The notes beneath the pieces are model-generated. The model ran no database searches, was not told where the DNA came from, and worked only from the letters and a program-made list of their open reading frames with translations. 64,000 bases of DNA from Akebia trifoliata (Eukaryota > Streptophyta > Magnoliopsida > Ranunculales > Lardizabalaceae): assembly GCA_017979445.1 (NCBI GenBank), contig CM030714.1, positions 19,401,892-19,465,891 of the forward strand. The letters are read 5' to 3'. A program made the position numbers and the translations under genes. Below are positions 11,849-23,582 of the stretch, piece by piece; the first letter of the stretch is position 1, and each line of letters opens with the position of its first letter.

Positions 11849-12227
11849 GGGAAATGTTCAGCACCCTAAGTTTTACCACACACTTTAACAAACGTTTTTT
11901 GTCCTACATGGGTTAGAAGTTTTGGAATGAGTTGATTTTTGGTGAGGATGATCTCTATGATTAGAAGATCATCCTCCCCAAAAATCAGCCCATTCCGAAA
12001 TGTTTAGCCCCATGTTTACATGTTGAAAAATCGTGGACCGTCCATTTTTTGTAAATCAATTTTGATGGGGTTAGAAGTTTTGGAATGAGCTGATTTTTGG
12101 TAAGGATGATCTCCTCACCATAGAGATCATCCTCACCAAAAATCAGCTCATTCCGAAACTTCTAACCCATGTAAGACAAAACGCGTTTGTTAAAGTGTGT
12201 GGTAAAACTAAGGGTGGCGAACGGGAC

Positions 12228-12229
<2 letters not shown>
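11849..12229. mobile_element. Compound palindromic MITE, copy 1
   Basis: About 381 bp, flanked on both sides by (TA)n. The ends are inverted copies sharing gttttaccacacactttaac. Inside are four alternately inverted copies of a module containing gaatgagctgatttttgg and ggatgatctc. Each half therefore folds on itself and the halves also fold on each other. The middle holds a small imperfect fold (tgtttacatgttgaaaaatc ... ttgtaaa). No coding capacity. Confidence 0.85.

Positions 12230-12265
<36 letters not shown>
12230..12265. repeat. (TA)n microsatellite between two MITEs
   Basis: Uninterrupted (TA)n of about 34 bp between the two MITE copies. A similar but shorter tract precedes copy 1 (about 11828-11848) and another follows copy 2 (about 12642-12652), which suggests TA microsatellite is the insertion target. 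Confidence 0.9.
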
Positions 12266-12267
<2 letters not shown>

Positions 12268-12641
12268 GGGGCGTTCAAGGGCCAACTTTTTAGCAAACTT
12301 TTTGGCAAAACATTTTTCAAAACATAGGTTAGAGGTTTTGGAATGGGCTGATTTTTGGTGAGGATGATCTCTACGGTGAGGAGATCATCCTCACCAAAAA
12401 TCAGCCCTTCCAAAACTTCTAACCCATGTTTACAAGTTGAAAAATCGTGGACCGTCCTTTTTTATAAACTGTTTTTGATGGGGTTAGAAGTTTTGAAATG
12501 GGCTGATTTTTGCTGATGATCATCTACTCACCGTAGAGATCATCCTCACCAAAAATCAGCCCATTCCAAAACCTCTAACCTATGTTTTGAAAAATGTTTT
12601 GCCAAAAAGTTTGCTAAAAAGTTGGCCCTTGAACGCCACCC
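12266..12641. mobile_element. Compound palindromic MITE, copy 2
   Basis: About 376 bp. From gcgttcaaggg to ctacggtgag the left arm is, by eye, identical over about 110 bases to the reverse complement of the right arm. The internal module (gctgatttttggtgaggatg) is shared with copy 1, but the outermost 60 bp differ (gccaactttttagcaaact). It is therefore a different subfamily of the same design, inserted one microsatellite away. The perfect arms suggest it is young or maintained by gene conversion. Confidence 0.88.
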
Positions 12642-12885
12642 TATATATATATTAATAAAATAACCTATAGTGACGGCCAATAGCGGCTGTCGCTATAAGT
12701 CCATATACCTTCGCGGGGTTTTCCTCTATAGCGACGATCGCCGACCGTCGCTATATCCCTAAATTCTATGGTTTTTAACTGCCGAATATTTTTTTGACAA
12801 GCTCCAATTCGACGGTCGAGACTATCGAATGGTCCCATAATTCAACGATTTTGGACCGTCGAATTTTGAAAATTTTCACGTAGTG

Positions 12886-13430
12886 ACTGTATTTGTTACT
12901 ACAACTTGTTCACTTCGAAGTTTGGAGAGGGATGATAGAATCCCAAGCCAAAAGGATTACCTCCTGCACCTGCTAGGTTTTTATTGCTGTGGGGGCAGAT
13001 TGTCTAGACTATATTTGTTTCTTGGCCAATCTTGCTTCCTCGTGGTGGGTGAAGTGTGAAAATTTTATGCAAAATGGACGTTATTTAGTGCATAAATATA
13101 TTTTTTCATTAATTGGGGTGTTAAAAGTAATATTTTGTGGTAATTTTTTTCACGTTGAAAAATAAAAAAACTACGGCCTTGGGCTGTCGTTTTTTTATTT
13201 TATTATCATTTATCACTCGTTTCAATGATGAAAATGACATATAAACGATGGCCCAAAGCAGTTGTTTTTTATGACGGCTTTGGTTTTCCAACATTTTGAT
13301 GACTGTTGATGTCGGTAGCTTTTGAAAAGTGACTTCATTTTTAACGACTGTCGCTACGAGAGTTAGGACAGTCATTTGTAGTAAAAACAATGGATTTTGG
13401 CCGTTGTTTTTTGCAACTTTTATCGTAGTG
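12886..13430 (-). mobile_element. CACTA-like right end
   Basis: Terminus CACTACGATAAAAGTTGC on the minus strand, ending at 13430. The 260 bp inside carry repeated gacggc / gccgtcg / gactgtcg motifs (13170-13405). 12886-13160 is undefined sequence between two right ends. No left partner was identified. Confidence 0.42.
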
Positions 13431-14454
13431 TACTCTCATTCAACCTCAAGATGAGCAATTGGGATATTTTTCCCATAAGATAATTTTTCAGAAAAACTGT
13501 TAATCAACTAAGGTTTTGGATTCTGGAAACCAATTTTTATAAATTGATTCTAACAATCTATAATTAAAATTGAGAATAAGGTTCTACAATCCGAACCAAG
13601 TATCCCCTTAATTTATCTTTGTAAACAACTCTAAAAGGACTCAAAGTCTCTGTCTTTAAGAATACATTTTACACAAAGGTGAAATCCTTATTGACCAACA
13701 TAAATTGTGTTAGGTCACTATCAGTAAGTGCTTGGTATGATATGTCACCATTAGTTTTACAGTACAATTCTTTGAGGTGTTATTCAAATGTTAGCTTCTT
13801 TTAGGTATGCCTAACACTACCAGGCTTCATGCTCTAATTAATGCACATCTTGTTTGTGTTAGACGCCAAGTGTCATGGAATTTTTTTTTTGCGCATCATC
13901 TAACCATGTGGTGATGTCACGTTAGTCCCCATGTGCTTGGGTCTCTGTCTAATTGGTAGTTCTTTTTGTTACTATTTATATAAGTTCCTTGTAGTATGAA
14001 GAAACATGTCTAGTATTTAATGGACATACAATACTTCATACTTGAATATAAACAATCATAGTATAGAGTTGGTCAAACTCGTGTTGATAAGTTTACGATT
14101 CAAACTCTAAAAGAATGTGAAATGGTGACCAAGACATGAGATTTTAGGTGATGTGTCGTAGCAACATGTATCACTTCATAGACCTTTAGTTGAACGGCCA
14201 TGAAATTATACCCGGAAACACAGGATGCTAGGTGATGTACCAGAGATAGTGTGCATTAGATGGGCAAAACTGTCTTCTGTGATTTCATAATTGACGACAT
14301 TTTGTCACAAATCACGAGTTAGTGATACATTTGTTTGTTGCCTTCAAGATGGACAATGAGAAAAAGGCTTGCATCTAATGTTTTGGGATAAATATAAATC
14401 TTGACAGTTGGATATTATATTTACGTGGTCATGATCAAGATCATGTGTTTCTCA
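13431..14454. other. Gene-free stretch
   Basis: No open frame of note and no recognised family. It is ordinary AT-rich intergenic sequence. Confidence 0.45.
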
Positions 14455-14880
14455 ACAAAACACGAGACAACCTTTGTCTTATATGGGTTAGTAGTTTCGA
14501 AAATGGCTGAGTTTTTGTGAGGATTATCTCTATGGTAAGGAGACAAAACACGAGACAACCCTTGTCTTATATGGGTTAGTAGTTTCGAAAATGGCTGATT
14601 TTTTGTGAGGATTATCTCTATGGTAAGGAGATAAATCCCCTAAAAAAATCAGCCCATTCTGAAATTTCTATCAAAAGTTGTTTACAAGTTGAAGAATTAA
14701 GGATCGTCAATTTTTATTTTTAATTTGTAAACTAATTTTGATGCGGTTAGAAATTTTGGAATGGGCAAATTTTTGTGAAGATGATCTCTATGGTAAGGAG
14801 ATCATCCTCACAACAACAAAAAAAGCCCATTACGATTCTGGAACTTCTAACGCATATTAGACAAAAGTTGTCAAAATAAA
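14455..14880. mobile_element. Compound palindromic MITE, degenerate copy 3
   Basis: Same module design as copies 1 and 2 (gggttagtagtttcg, atggctgattttttgtgagg, ctatggtaaggagat), but diverged and not flanked by (TA)n. The left module is duplicated in tandem: 14455-14542 and 14543-14631 (period 88 bp) differ at only a few bases. The outer inverted ends share gacaa...tttgtcttat. Confidence 0.75.
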
Positions 14881-16644
14881 TTTGTCTCTTGATCCCAACC
14901 CATAAATCTTCAAATCTTTATTGTTTACTAACTCAAACCCAGTTTCCAGGCTGCAGTAGTGAGCTTGCAATCCTTGGATTAATGAATCGAATAACCTTAA
15001 ATTGGACTCTTTAAAATCAAGCTATCAAACTGATTAGAGCCGCGATGGTGATTTTCTGTAAAATTGTTCTAACGTTCATTATCCCCATCAAGTTTAAGTT
15101 TTCCAGCTTCAATTATTTGGGGTCCCAAAATCCCATCTCAGGTGACTTTTTTCACATGGACAATGGCCTTTGACGTAGTTTTGACATTAGATCTCATCAT
15201 TTTGAGTGGTATAATCATTTTCGATTCCTACTCCCTATGTAAAACTAGTGGAGGATCTTCCTTCATTGTAAATTGCTCATGCTATCTAGTCCCATTTCTT
15301 TATTCCTTTTCTTACCAATTACATTTTTTCCTTGTTCAGTTGTCATCTCTCCAAAGTTGCTTGTCCCTGGCAATTTCTTCAAGAAAAACAATTTTACAAT
15401 ACCTTGACCCTTTAGTTGGGGCATTTGGAAGAAGATGAATGGGTAAAAAAAAAAAACAGCCAATTTCATTTTGGTGCTAAGTTTGTGTTCATTTTTCAAG
15501 AGCAAAAAAATTTTGATTTCATTTTCTAGGTGGGAGCTGGTTTCTAAAGGACAACATAAGGTTTTTCTTTTTTGTGTTTTTTTTTTTTGGGGGTGTGTAA
15601 ATAATTTAAATTATACTATTGCCTTCCTATATTCTTCATCCTCAGACGGCCTGGATCTTTTTACAAGGTCTCCAAGTAGAGTGAGATCAGCACTTTCCGT
15701 GCGTTTGGAACCACATCCACCCCGACAATCAGATTTTAACCATCGTTACAGAGTCGTTTAAGACGAAATCAGATCTCACTCTCTGTTTCTTCGTCTAAAA
15801 CCCTAAACTCTCTTTGTCTCTTCGTCTCAAATCTCAAATGAAAACGTCTGAAACGAAAACAACATTTTCTTCGTCTCTTCCTCTCTTCATCTGAAATGAA
15901 AACAAACTCTTCGTCTCAACTCTCAAAGGAAAACAACCTCTTCGTCTCAACCTTGATCTCTCTATCTCTCTCTCATCTCAAACTCGATCTCTCTGTCTCT
16001 CATTTCAAGCTCGAAAACGAATTTGATGATTTTTCAGTTGAATCGATAGAAAATGTATGTTTTCCTACATATTCTGATGTTTTTTCAGTTGAATCAATTC
16101 CTAAACCCTAGATTTTTTTGTTATAGGGTTTGAACTCTCGGTAGTGTTGATTCTAATTTTGGTTCGATTGCAAATCCTAAACTTTTGATTTTATTTTCTA
16201 GGTTTTTAATATCGAGAGGGGATCAACTCAATTGAGCTTCAACACCGAAAGGAAGGTTTGTCATGAATTTGAGTTATTTTCCATCTCTCAAATTGCTTAG
16301 TTTGAATTGGGGTTTTCTGGTACTATTCTCCATCTCTGTTGAGTTATTTCAGTATTTTTTTGCTTCAAGATTTTCAAATTTAACTTATTTATGTCTATTT
16401 TGTTGCTTAGTGTTAGAATTTTCCAAGTTCTTGAAGAAATTTAAGAGTTGAAAATTTATTTTTCACATCTTTCGAATAAGTTCCTGATTGTAAGGTAGAT
16501 ATGACTAATTGGAGCTTTTTAATTGAATCCTGAATTGGCTTCAAACAACTACTTATATATTTTCAGACCATTAATCATGAATTGGCTTCAAATAACTGAC
16601 CATTTATCATTGATCGTTAGACATATGGTTTAGAAGGCCTCTAA
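14881..16644. other. Gene-free stretch with TC-rich tract
   Basis: 15767-16010 is rich in ttcgtctc and ctctgtctc repeats, giving misleading open frames of about 70-100 codons. Nothing resembles a known protein. The TC-rich strand could be the 5' untranslated part of a lost transposon or gene. Confidence 0.4.
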
Positions 16645-16880
16645 CACTATGTGAAAAAAGCCCATATTTGATGGTCTCAGCCTGTCAAATTTTGAGAAAT
16701 TTGACAGACCATCCCATCAAATATGCTTGTCAAATATTTTCTTGTAGAATTTTTTTTGATGGCCCTAAACTATCAAATTATTGGAGAATGAACTTCAAAA
16801 AACAAATAATAATCCATAGGATATGGCCGTCGAATATGGAGGTTTAACAAACAATAGGACGGTCATCTAATTCACCAATC
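16645..16880 (+). mobile_element. CACTA-like left end
   Basis: Begins CACTATGTGAAAAAAGCC at 16645, followed by repeated tttgatgg / ccatcaaat / tttgacag motifs in both orientations to about 16870. The only matching right terminus (ttttcacatagtg) in the window is at 60483, 43.8 kb away. A truncated element is the simplest reading. Confidence 0.45.
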
Positions 16881-18483
16881 ACAATAAATGAAATAACAAT
16901 AAAAAATTCAGAAAAATAACAAATAAAACAAAAATCATAAAACAAATTCCAAATTAAACTAAACAACTTAAAATTCATATTATATATTGAAATTTCATTA
17001 TTAAACAAACTCTAATTGAAGCAATCGGGCAGTTACAAATGAAATTACGTCACATAATTGTTTAGAAATAAAACACAATTAAAAGCAAATGGTCGTGATG
17101 CCCTTGATCTCTTCTGGCTCTCCCCGCTCTATCGCGTCCTCTTATTTTTCCCAAGGTTTGGATTTCTCCCACATTGCTACTGTTCTGAAAGAAATCCTAA
17201 TAATGCTCTCGTACCTACACATAAAAGGTTTGGTAATCGAGATATCAACCCAAAGTATATAAAAGAACATAGCTAGATTTTATTCACAAATGTTAAAAAA
17301 TAAGAAATATGTTACCAAAAGTGTTAGAAAATGGTTCTATGTTGGGAGTGGCCTAAAGTGCTACAATGGATTTATGTTGGGAGTGTGAGAATCATCAAAA
17401 TATAGAAATTGAACTATACTAACCTTATTGAAGGAAAGTCTTGAGTGAGACTGCGAGAACAAGTCATTTGAGAATAACAAACAGCCCAAACCCAATTTCA
17501 AGAAATCTAAGAAACATGATCTTCGCCTAATCAATAAATGTCCAAATTAATTAATATTGGCATATACAAATTATTCACGAATTCGGGAAAAATAATTGTT
17601 AAAATTTCGAACCTGAATGGATTGAGATATCTAATAAATTCCTTCAGCTAACCTGACACCAAAGTATCTCTACTGGAACCCATATATGGGTCCTAGATCA
17701 CCCTCTTGCCTGTTTGCCAAACCAATACTGAGAGAGAGAGAGAAAAAAAGGTGCTAGATTTGCAATACCAAAATAGTGCCTTAAAATGGTTAATTAGTGT
17801 AGGATAGCTCAAGTAGTTGCCTGTCAAGGTAGTCTCTGAAGGCATTGCTATCCCATATGTGAACCCCTCTTTCCTATAGAACCTGTTGACAGTAACATCT
17901 TTTAGTGCACTTCATGGTAATTCACAATCTTTATAAAAATGATATTAAGGACATCACTTCAGAGCTTCCATATTGTACAAATCATCAGGATTCTACCCAC
18001 GCCTCATCATGGAACTCAAAAAAATAATGACAACCACAATTTCCAACACACCAAATATTAAATAACTTGTAGAGCAAATAAACTAAGCTTATAAGCAAGT
18101 TCTAGTCTAATGTTAAACCACAAGCTTCCAAAAAAAAAAATTCACTAGTTGATTATAGCATAAAATACAAAAGATATACAAATGGTCAAAAATATTTCAA
18201 TATATTATTACCTTTGCATTCGTTGAACCACAAGAGTTCTTTAACAACACCTCGCCAAAATACTTTCTGTAAAACCAAAAGATGAACAAAAATGACAACC
18301 AAGAGAATATAATTGTATAAAAATCCTTTTTATGATTTAAAAAAAAAAATAGTGAAAGAGTAAGTCGAATAATTTTCATCGCAAAAGTAAAATAAATGAA
18401 AAATAAGCTCATGACAAGATAGATCTTATGGGTTCTATAGATACGTGATTTTTTATTACGAGTACCACATCTACTAAAGATTG
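16881..18483. other. Gene-free stretch
   Basis: AT-rich sequence with short random frames. There is one local direct repeat (atgttgggagtg near 17339 and 17372). Nothing coding is recognised. Confidence 0.4.
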
Positions 18484-20617
18484 GAGTCGCCACCATTCAT
18501 ATTGTAAATGGGTATGAATGGTCACTCGAAATGTATATTTTTCAAAATATGACGCTCAGTGACTCTTGTTGGATAAAACACCAATCTAACCTTGAGATCG
18601 GGGTAAGTGGCTCGCTTAAAGAAAAGGGAAGGTGTTAGGCACCCTTTTCTCCTTGTCAAGTGGCGGTAACCTCAAAGAACTCGATTATTTTTTAATAATA
18701 TTGCAAAAAAAATAAAGTGCCATGTGTTAGTGACTTGTATCCTAAGTAGGGATTTAATGTCGACTTAAAATATATGGAACATCTCATCGAAGGAGATGGC
18801 CCATATATAAGTTTAGCCTTCACATGACATACTTTTGAAAAGTGTCGACTAATGGATAGGAGTTCATTCTTGGATTGAGAAGGATCTGAATTCCAATTGC
18901 CTTAAAATGATTTAGGAATTAAAATTGGTTTTATTTTAAAAAGGGATTACAACCCCTATACTTTCAATTGAACCGAAGTCCGATCTATCGGAGATAGGGG
19001 AGGGAAAGAATTATATCTTAAGTCTTTCTAAAAATAAAATAAAGAGAGGAGGGGGATTATAGAAGAGGGATGAGGAGAGGGTAGAGAGAAAGAGAGAGAG
19101 GGGGGGGGGGGGGGTATTGATCTTTTGACCCACCTTGAAGCTTCAATCTTGCTTTCATTTCTTTTCTTCTTCTTCAATATTTTCTTAGGTCATTAGTAGA
19201 ATGTGAGAGTATATTTTTCTTTTTAGAAGATTGATGTGAAAATAGAGAAGAGATGATTAGAGAATAAATTTCTTAGTGAGACTTGGTAACCATTTTTAGA
19301 AGGGAAGGGGGTATTTATAGGTGTTTGGAGAATACTTTAGGGGTATTATGGGGTGAAAGGTTGGGAGAGTAAAGAATGCATAGGTTTTGAATGTTAGGGG
19401 TATGAAATTTTGAATGAAAATGGGGGTAGTTGTTTAATGAGGAAAATGGATTGTGTTTTGATCCAAATGGTTTGGATCTTACCCAAACCATTTGGGTAGA
19501 GTGTTTGGTAAGATGAGATGAGTGATAGAGAATATGGGTGTAAGGGATTAGGTGTTTGATTGAATGTTAGGTTAGTTGAAGAGGTGAGGTGTTTAGATTA
19601 GGAGAATGGGTTGTATAAGAGATTGGTTGGATTTTGGGAGGGTTATGAGGATGATGACATGTGTCTAAAGGTGATAAGAGAGTAAGGTGTTTTGATATGT
19701 TGATTGGTGAGGGTGGTTGTTTGATTGAAGAGAAAGTGGTGTGGATTAGTTTTGTAGGAATGATTTTGTAAGAAATGATGAAGGGAGGTATGGGTTGTGA
19801 TGTGAGTTGGTGGAGTGTTTTGAGAAAGGTGATAGGTTAGGGTGTAGGAGATATGAGTTGTGATGTGGGTGGTTGATGGTGTTAGAGAAGGTGATGTGGG
19901 TAGATAAATGTAAGAGAAAAGTGATGGAGGTAGGTAGTTAGATGAGGGAGGTAAGAGGGGGTGATGACATGTGTCATCCTTGGTGATCAAAATGATGATT
20001 GGTTGATGTGGATAATGATTTTTGGATTAGGGTTATGAGTTAGATATGAGTTGGATACGGATAAGGGTTTGTGGGCTTTTTAGTGTATTGGACTTGGGTT
20101 GTGAAAGGTTTGGGGATTGGGTAGGATTATTTTAGGAATGGGTTTTTGAGGGTGGGTATGTTTTAGGGTTTGGGTGACATGAGATTGAATTTGGGTTAGG
20201 GGTAAGGTGAGAAATTAATTTTGGAAAGACTTGAGGGTTTGTGGGCTTAGGGTGTTTTCCCAATTTGAAGGTGGAGCGGTGGAGGGTAGTGGTATCCCAA
20301 GTCTCATTTTAATTTTTTTAGGGATTTTTGAAATCATTGGATTGATCAAAATGCCACGTGTTGGCAAATTGGGCCCGCTAACAAATTTTTTTGAAATCCA
20401 GTATTTTTGATTTTTGGAGCTAAGCGGTGAAGGTGGGGTTACACCAAATCTTTTTGGGTGGGCCTACTAGACCCTTAGGGGGTCTTAAGAGCCACCAAAT
20501 CGATCAAAATGTCGCATTTCATTGATTTAGGCCTTTGAGGCCCGTTGACAAATTTTATTGAAAAATCGATATTTTTGGACCATTTCGTGTAAAACCCATT
20601 TAAATTTGGGGTCTACA
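18484..20617 (-). mobile_element. Tat/Ogre-like LTR, minus orientation
   Basis: On the minus strand it begins TGTAGACCCCAAATTT at 20617. It contains a TATA box and the ggtgttaggcacc block (about 18632-18645 on the plus strand) and ends near a ggtggcgactcc motif (18484-18495), which resembles the start of a Tat primer-binding site. It is homologous, in inverted orientation, to the LTR at 53540-55107. The plus strand is strikingly C-poor from about 19370 to 20250. The open frame seen there (19643-19990) is a composition artefact. Confidence 0.6.
19312..19319 (-). promoter_or_regulatory. TATA box of the Tat-like LTR
   Basis: TATAAATA on the minus strand, in the context CCTATAAATACC. The same TATAAATACCCC context occurs at 54497 in the inverted partner LTR. 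Confidence 0.6.
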
Positions 20618-21110
20618 GCTACCCTTCTTTGCAGGAATTACGTGTAAAGAACTACAAAGACTAGACTAAACCCCTATTTGTACGGGCCAGAAATTTTTTG
20701 TAAAGCACGACTTTCAATTATCGATTGTATTGATGACTTTTGTAGAAAATGGTTACTCAAGCACGTGGTCTAACAGAGTTTTACCTTATTAATCCCTTGA
20801 TCTCGATGGTGCGATGCTCGTGTGAGACCTTGGATTTGATGAAAATTTGATGATTTTTGAAATTAGGGTATTTCTTCAGTTGTGTTCAATCAGAATTGAG
20901 TGCAACTCGAAAGGATTTTTGAAATTCTTTTTTATTTTTGATTTTTAACTTTTTTTTTTGTACATTTTTTTGATTTTTTATATTTTCTTGATTTTTGATT
21001 TTTTTGTATTTTTTGATTTTTAATTTTTTATCTAATTTTTTTTGTTGATTTTTTGTAATTATTATTGATTGATTCGTGCTTGAGACATGGATGGCTTTTG
21101 GTTCCATTTC
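20618..21110 (-). mobile_element. 3' internal end of a Tat-like element
   Basis: On the minus strand this runs into the LTR start. It is homologous to 53000-53539, which precedes the other LTR: both contain a ttttttgatttttgat tract (20925-21060 on the plus strand), then a gttgcactcaa motif, then gtagttctt just before the LTR. No coding potential. Confidence 0.6.
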
Positions 21111-21139
21111 ATCCGTTTTTGAAAAACGAGTGACACTCC

Positions 21140-21290
21140 TATTTCTTTCATCCGTGCTTGGGGCACGGATGCAACAAAATATTTTTTATCCGTATTGGTG
21201 ACGCGAATGGAATAAACCCTGCCTCAACCGTATTGGTAGCATGGATAGAATAAACTTCACCTTATTCGTACTGGTGACACGGACCAATAC
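21140..21290. repeat. Short tandem repeat
   Basis: About four degenerate copies of a unit around atccgtattggtgacacgga, each about 35-45 bp. Confidence 0.65.
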
Positions 21291-23582
21291 GAATTTCAAA
21301 CGATTTAAGCCTCACGTCTCTTCCTTTTATCATTTTTCTGTTTTCTTCTCCGATTTTCTTTTGTTTCTCCTCCTCTCTCTTGTGATTTCTCTTTTTCTCC
21401 TTTGCTTTTCATCGATTTCGTGGGTTTGGTGCTTGGTGGATTGGTGTGGGACATATTTGGAGTGCACGTTCAGACGTCTGTGGAGGCGATTAAAATCTTA
21501 AGGAGTTTGAGTGGCTACAATTTTACATTGAGGTGAGTTTTTCAATTTTTTTTTATTTTTTTATATTTTTTTTATTTTTTTATATTTATTTTACTTTCTC
21601 TTTCTTGCCTATGATATGAGAACGTTTATTTCGATTTTTCCTTGGACACAAATGACACCCCTATTTATATTTTCCACTTTTCTTTGCTTTCTGTTTCGAC
21701 TTATTTATATTCTCCATGCGTGATGTTCTCATAATTTTCTAAGAATTTTGAGATGAATGTACTTACCTTCCCCTTTTGGAATGTTGTTGTGGTTGAAAAC
21801 AATGTAAATTGCTATCCTTTTTTCTTATTATTTTTTCCATTTTATTATTTTTATTTCATATTTTGATTGGATATGAGTGTATGAATTGTTGATTTATGGA
21901 ATTGGTGGTGGATTTGGGTAAGAATTACCCAGGATATTTGGGAACTTGGGGTGTGGTGAAGGTGTAGGGGCTGATTTGTGAGTTTGGGATTTTATAGGTG
22001 CGGATTGATAGACGATGTTTGGTGATTGGTTGGAGATTGCGGAGATGGATGATGATTGTTTGGTATGGCTTTTAGGGTGGTTTGTGATTGTTGTTTTGGT
22101 GGCATATGAACAAGAATGGGTCTGTTGGAGGGTGATAGTTTGGGGGTTACAAGTCAGATTCATGGTAGATCTTAGATGGTGGTTAAGAGTTGCATTTTTT
22201 GGATTTTGGTGGGATTGGATGAAGGTTTGGGTTTGTGAGTTTTTTAGTGGCAATGGATGGAGAAAATGGATTTAGGGAAAGTGATGGTTAGCGATGGATG
22301 GTGGTTCAAGGTTGTTTTCTAGGCAAGGATTAAGGGTAGTTTATGAATGGTTTCGAATGGGGATTAGGGATTGTGTAGGGGATTGTTTTGGGTGGTTAAG
22401 GGAATTGTTGTGGTGGCTGTTTGGGTGAGAGGATTTTAGGGCTGTTTTTAGGTTAAAAATAGGATTGTTCAAGGTGAGGAGTGGGGTGGTTTAGTTGCTG
22501 TTTGGAGTGAGAATGGGGCTGAGTTTAGGACTGTTAAGGGACTAAATTATGGGTAGTAATGGGTAGTTTGGGATTGGTTTAAGGACTATTTAGGCACGAG
22601 AGATAGGGTGTTTTTAGGGTATGGATTTAGGACCGTTCAATGGATTGAAATTGGGACTGCTTGGTGAGAACAGGTTTTGGGTAAGAAGTGCGGGGTGTTC
22701 AAGATATTGGTTTAAGTGAGAATTAAGGATGGTTAAGGGGCTATTTTGGAGTGAGAATGTGGACTATTTTGGGTGAAGCATCGGGGATGGTTAGGGGTAG
22801 GATTTGGGGTCTATTTAAGAGATTGTTTGGGGAAGAAGTGAGGGTAGCTAGGGGCTGTTAAGAATGGGCTTTAGGGTGTTTTTAGGGACTGTTTGGATTG
22901 GGCATTAGGGGTGGTTAAGGGATTGTTTTGGCAATTGTTAAGGTGGCGACTATGGACTGTTTAGGGAATGTTTGGATAAATTGACTTATCCTTCTCTTTT
23001 ATTTGTTTGTTGCCTATCATGCCTTTGATTGTGGAAATATCGCTTGTCCTACTCGTTTTCTTTTCATGTTTCTTGTTGCTATTTTGACTTGCTTTAGGCA
23101 CCCACACCTTTTCTTTTCTTCGAATAGCGCATTGACACGGTTGAGGTAGATGATTGAGTAATTTGGGATGGATAGGGGTTTGGTCAGGTAAGAAGGCCAT
23201 TTTAGGTTAGCGGATGATTCATAGTTTTAGCGAGATCAAATAGGTAAAGCGAACTGGTTTTGTGATTTGCCAGGTATAGGTGGAGGATGATAAGTGTTAG
23301 ATGCAATAAGCTCGAATAGGTAAAGTTTGGGGTTGGGACTAGAATTCACGAGCTTTTTAGGTGGGTTGGACTAAGTTTAAACTGCGTTTTGACTGGGTCT
23401 GACTAGATTTGATTGGGTCTGACTGGTTTTTGACTAGGTTTGACTGGGTTTTGACTAGGTTTGACTGACGTTTACTGGGTTTGGTTGGGTTTGACTGGGT
23501 TTTGACTAGGTCTGAATGGGTTACCTCGAGATAGAAAAATAAGACGCTTTTCTTTGTCGACTTAACAACTTATCGTCTTGTA
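21291..23582 (+). other. Gene-free GT-rich leader-like region
   Basis: 21291-21890 is pyrimidine-rich and T-rich. 21890-22980 is strongly G/T-skewed on the plus strand, with a degenerate minisatellite of ggactgtttagggtgag-like units (22260-22980). 23385-23530 is an array of tttgactgggtt / ttgactaggt units. The whole could be the long untranslated leader of a Tat element, since it precedes an ORF1-like fragment. Open frames here are low-complexity artefacts. Confidence 0.45.

Larger units (their letters stand above)
3676..12885. mobile_element. Putative gene-carrying CACTA element (Pack-CACTA type)
   Basis: Left end CACTACCTCAAAAAAGGT... at 3676. Right end, on the minus strand, CACTACGTGAAAATTTTC... 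at 12885. The outer 26 bases agree at 19 positions, including the shared AAAATTCG, and both sides are flanked by the trinucleotide ACT (3673-3675 and 12886-12888), the size of a CACTA target duplication. Subterminal repeats built on a ctatagcgacgg-like motif flank the right end (about 11788-12760). The body holds AHL, RSH1 and eIF3a-like fragments, a nested Tat-type LTR and two MITEs. No transposase was seen, so it would be non-autonomous. The left end is also nearly identical to the terminus at 625, so the pairing 3676/12885 is inferred and not certain. Confidence 0.5.

Noticed and set aside
12162..12413. Open frame on the minus strand across the MITEs
   Set aside because: It translates the palindromes and the (TA)n run into an artificial peptide (Tyr-Ile repeats).
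15896..16111. Small Ser/Leu-rich plus-strand protein
   Set aside because: It is produced by the tctctctc / ttcgtctc repeats; no other support.
19643..19990. Open frame of 115 codons on the minus strand
   Set aside because: It lies in C-poor LTR sequence and is rich in Thr, Ser, Pro and His through composition alone; no domain.
21894..22275. Overlapping open frames on both strands (119 and 86 codons)
   Set aside because: G/T-skewed degenerate minisatellite; translations are repetitive and match no family.
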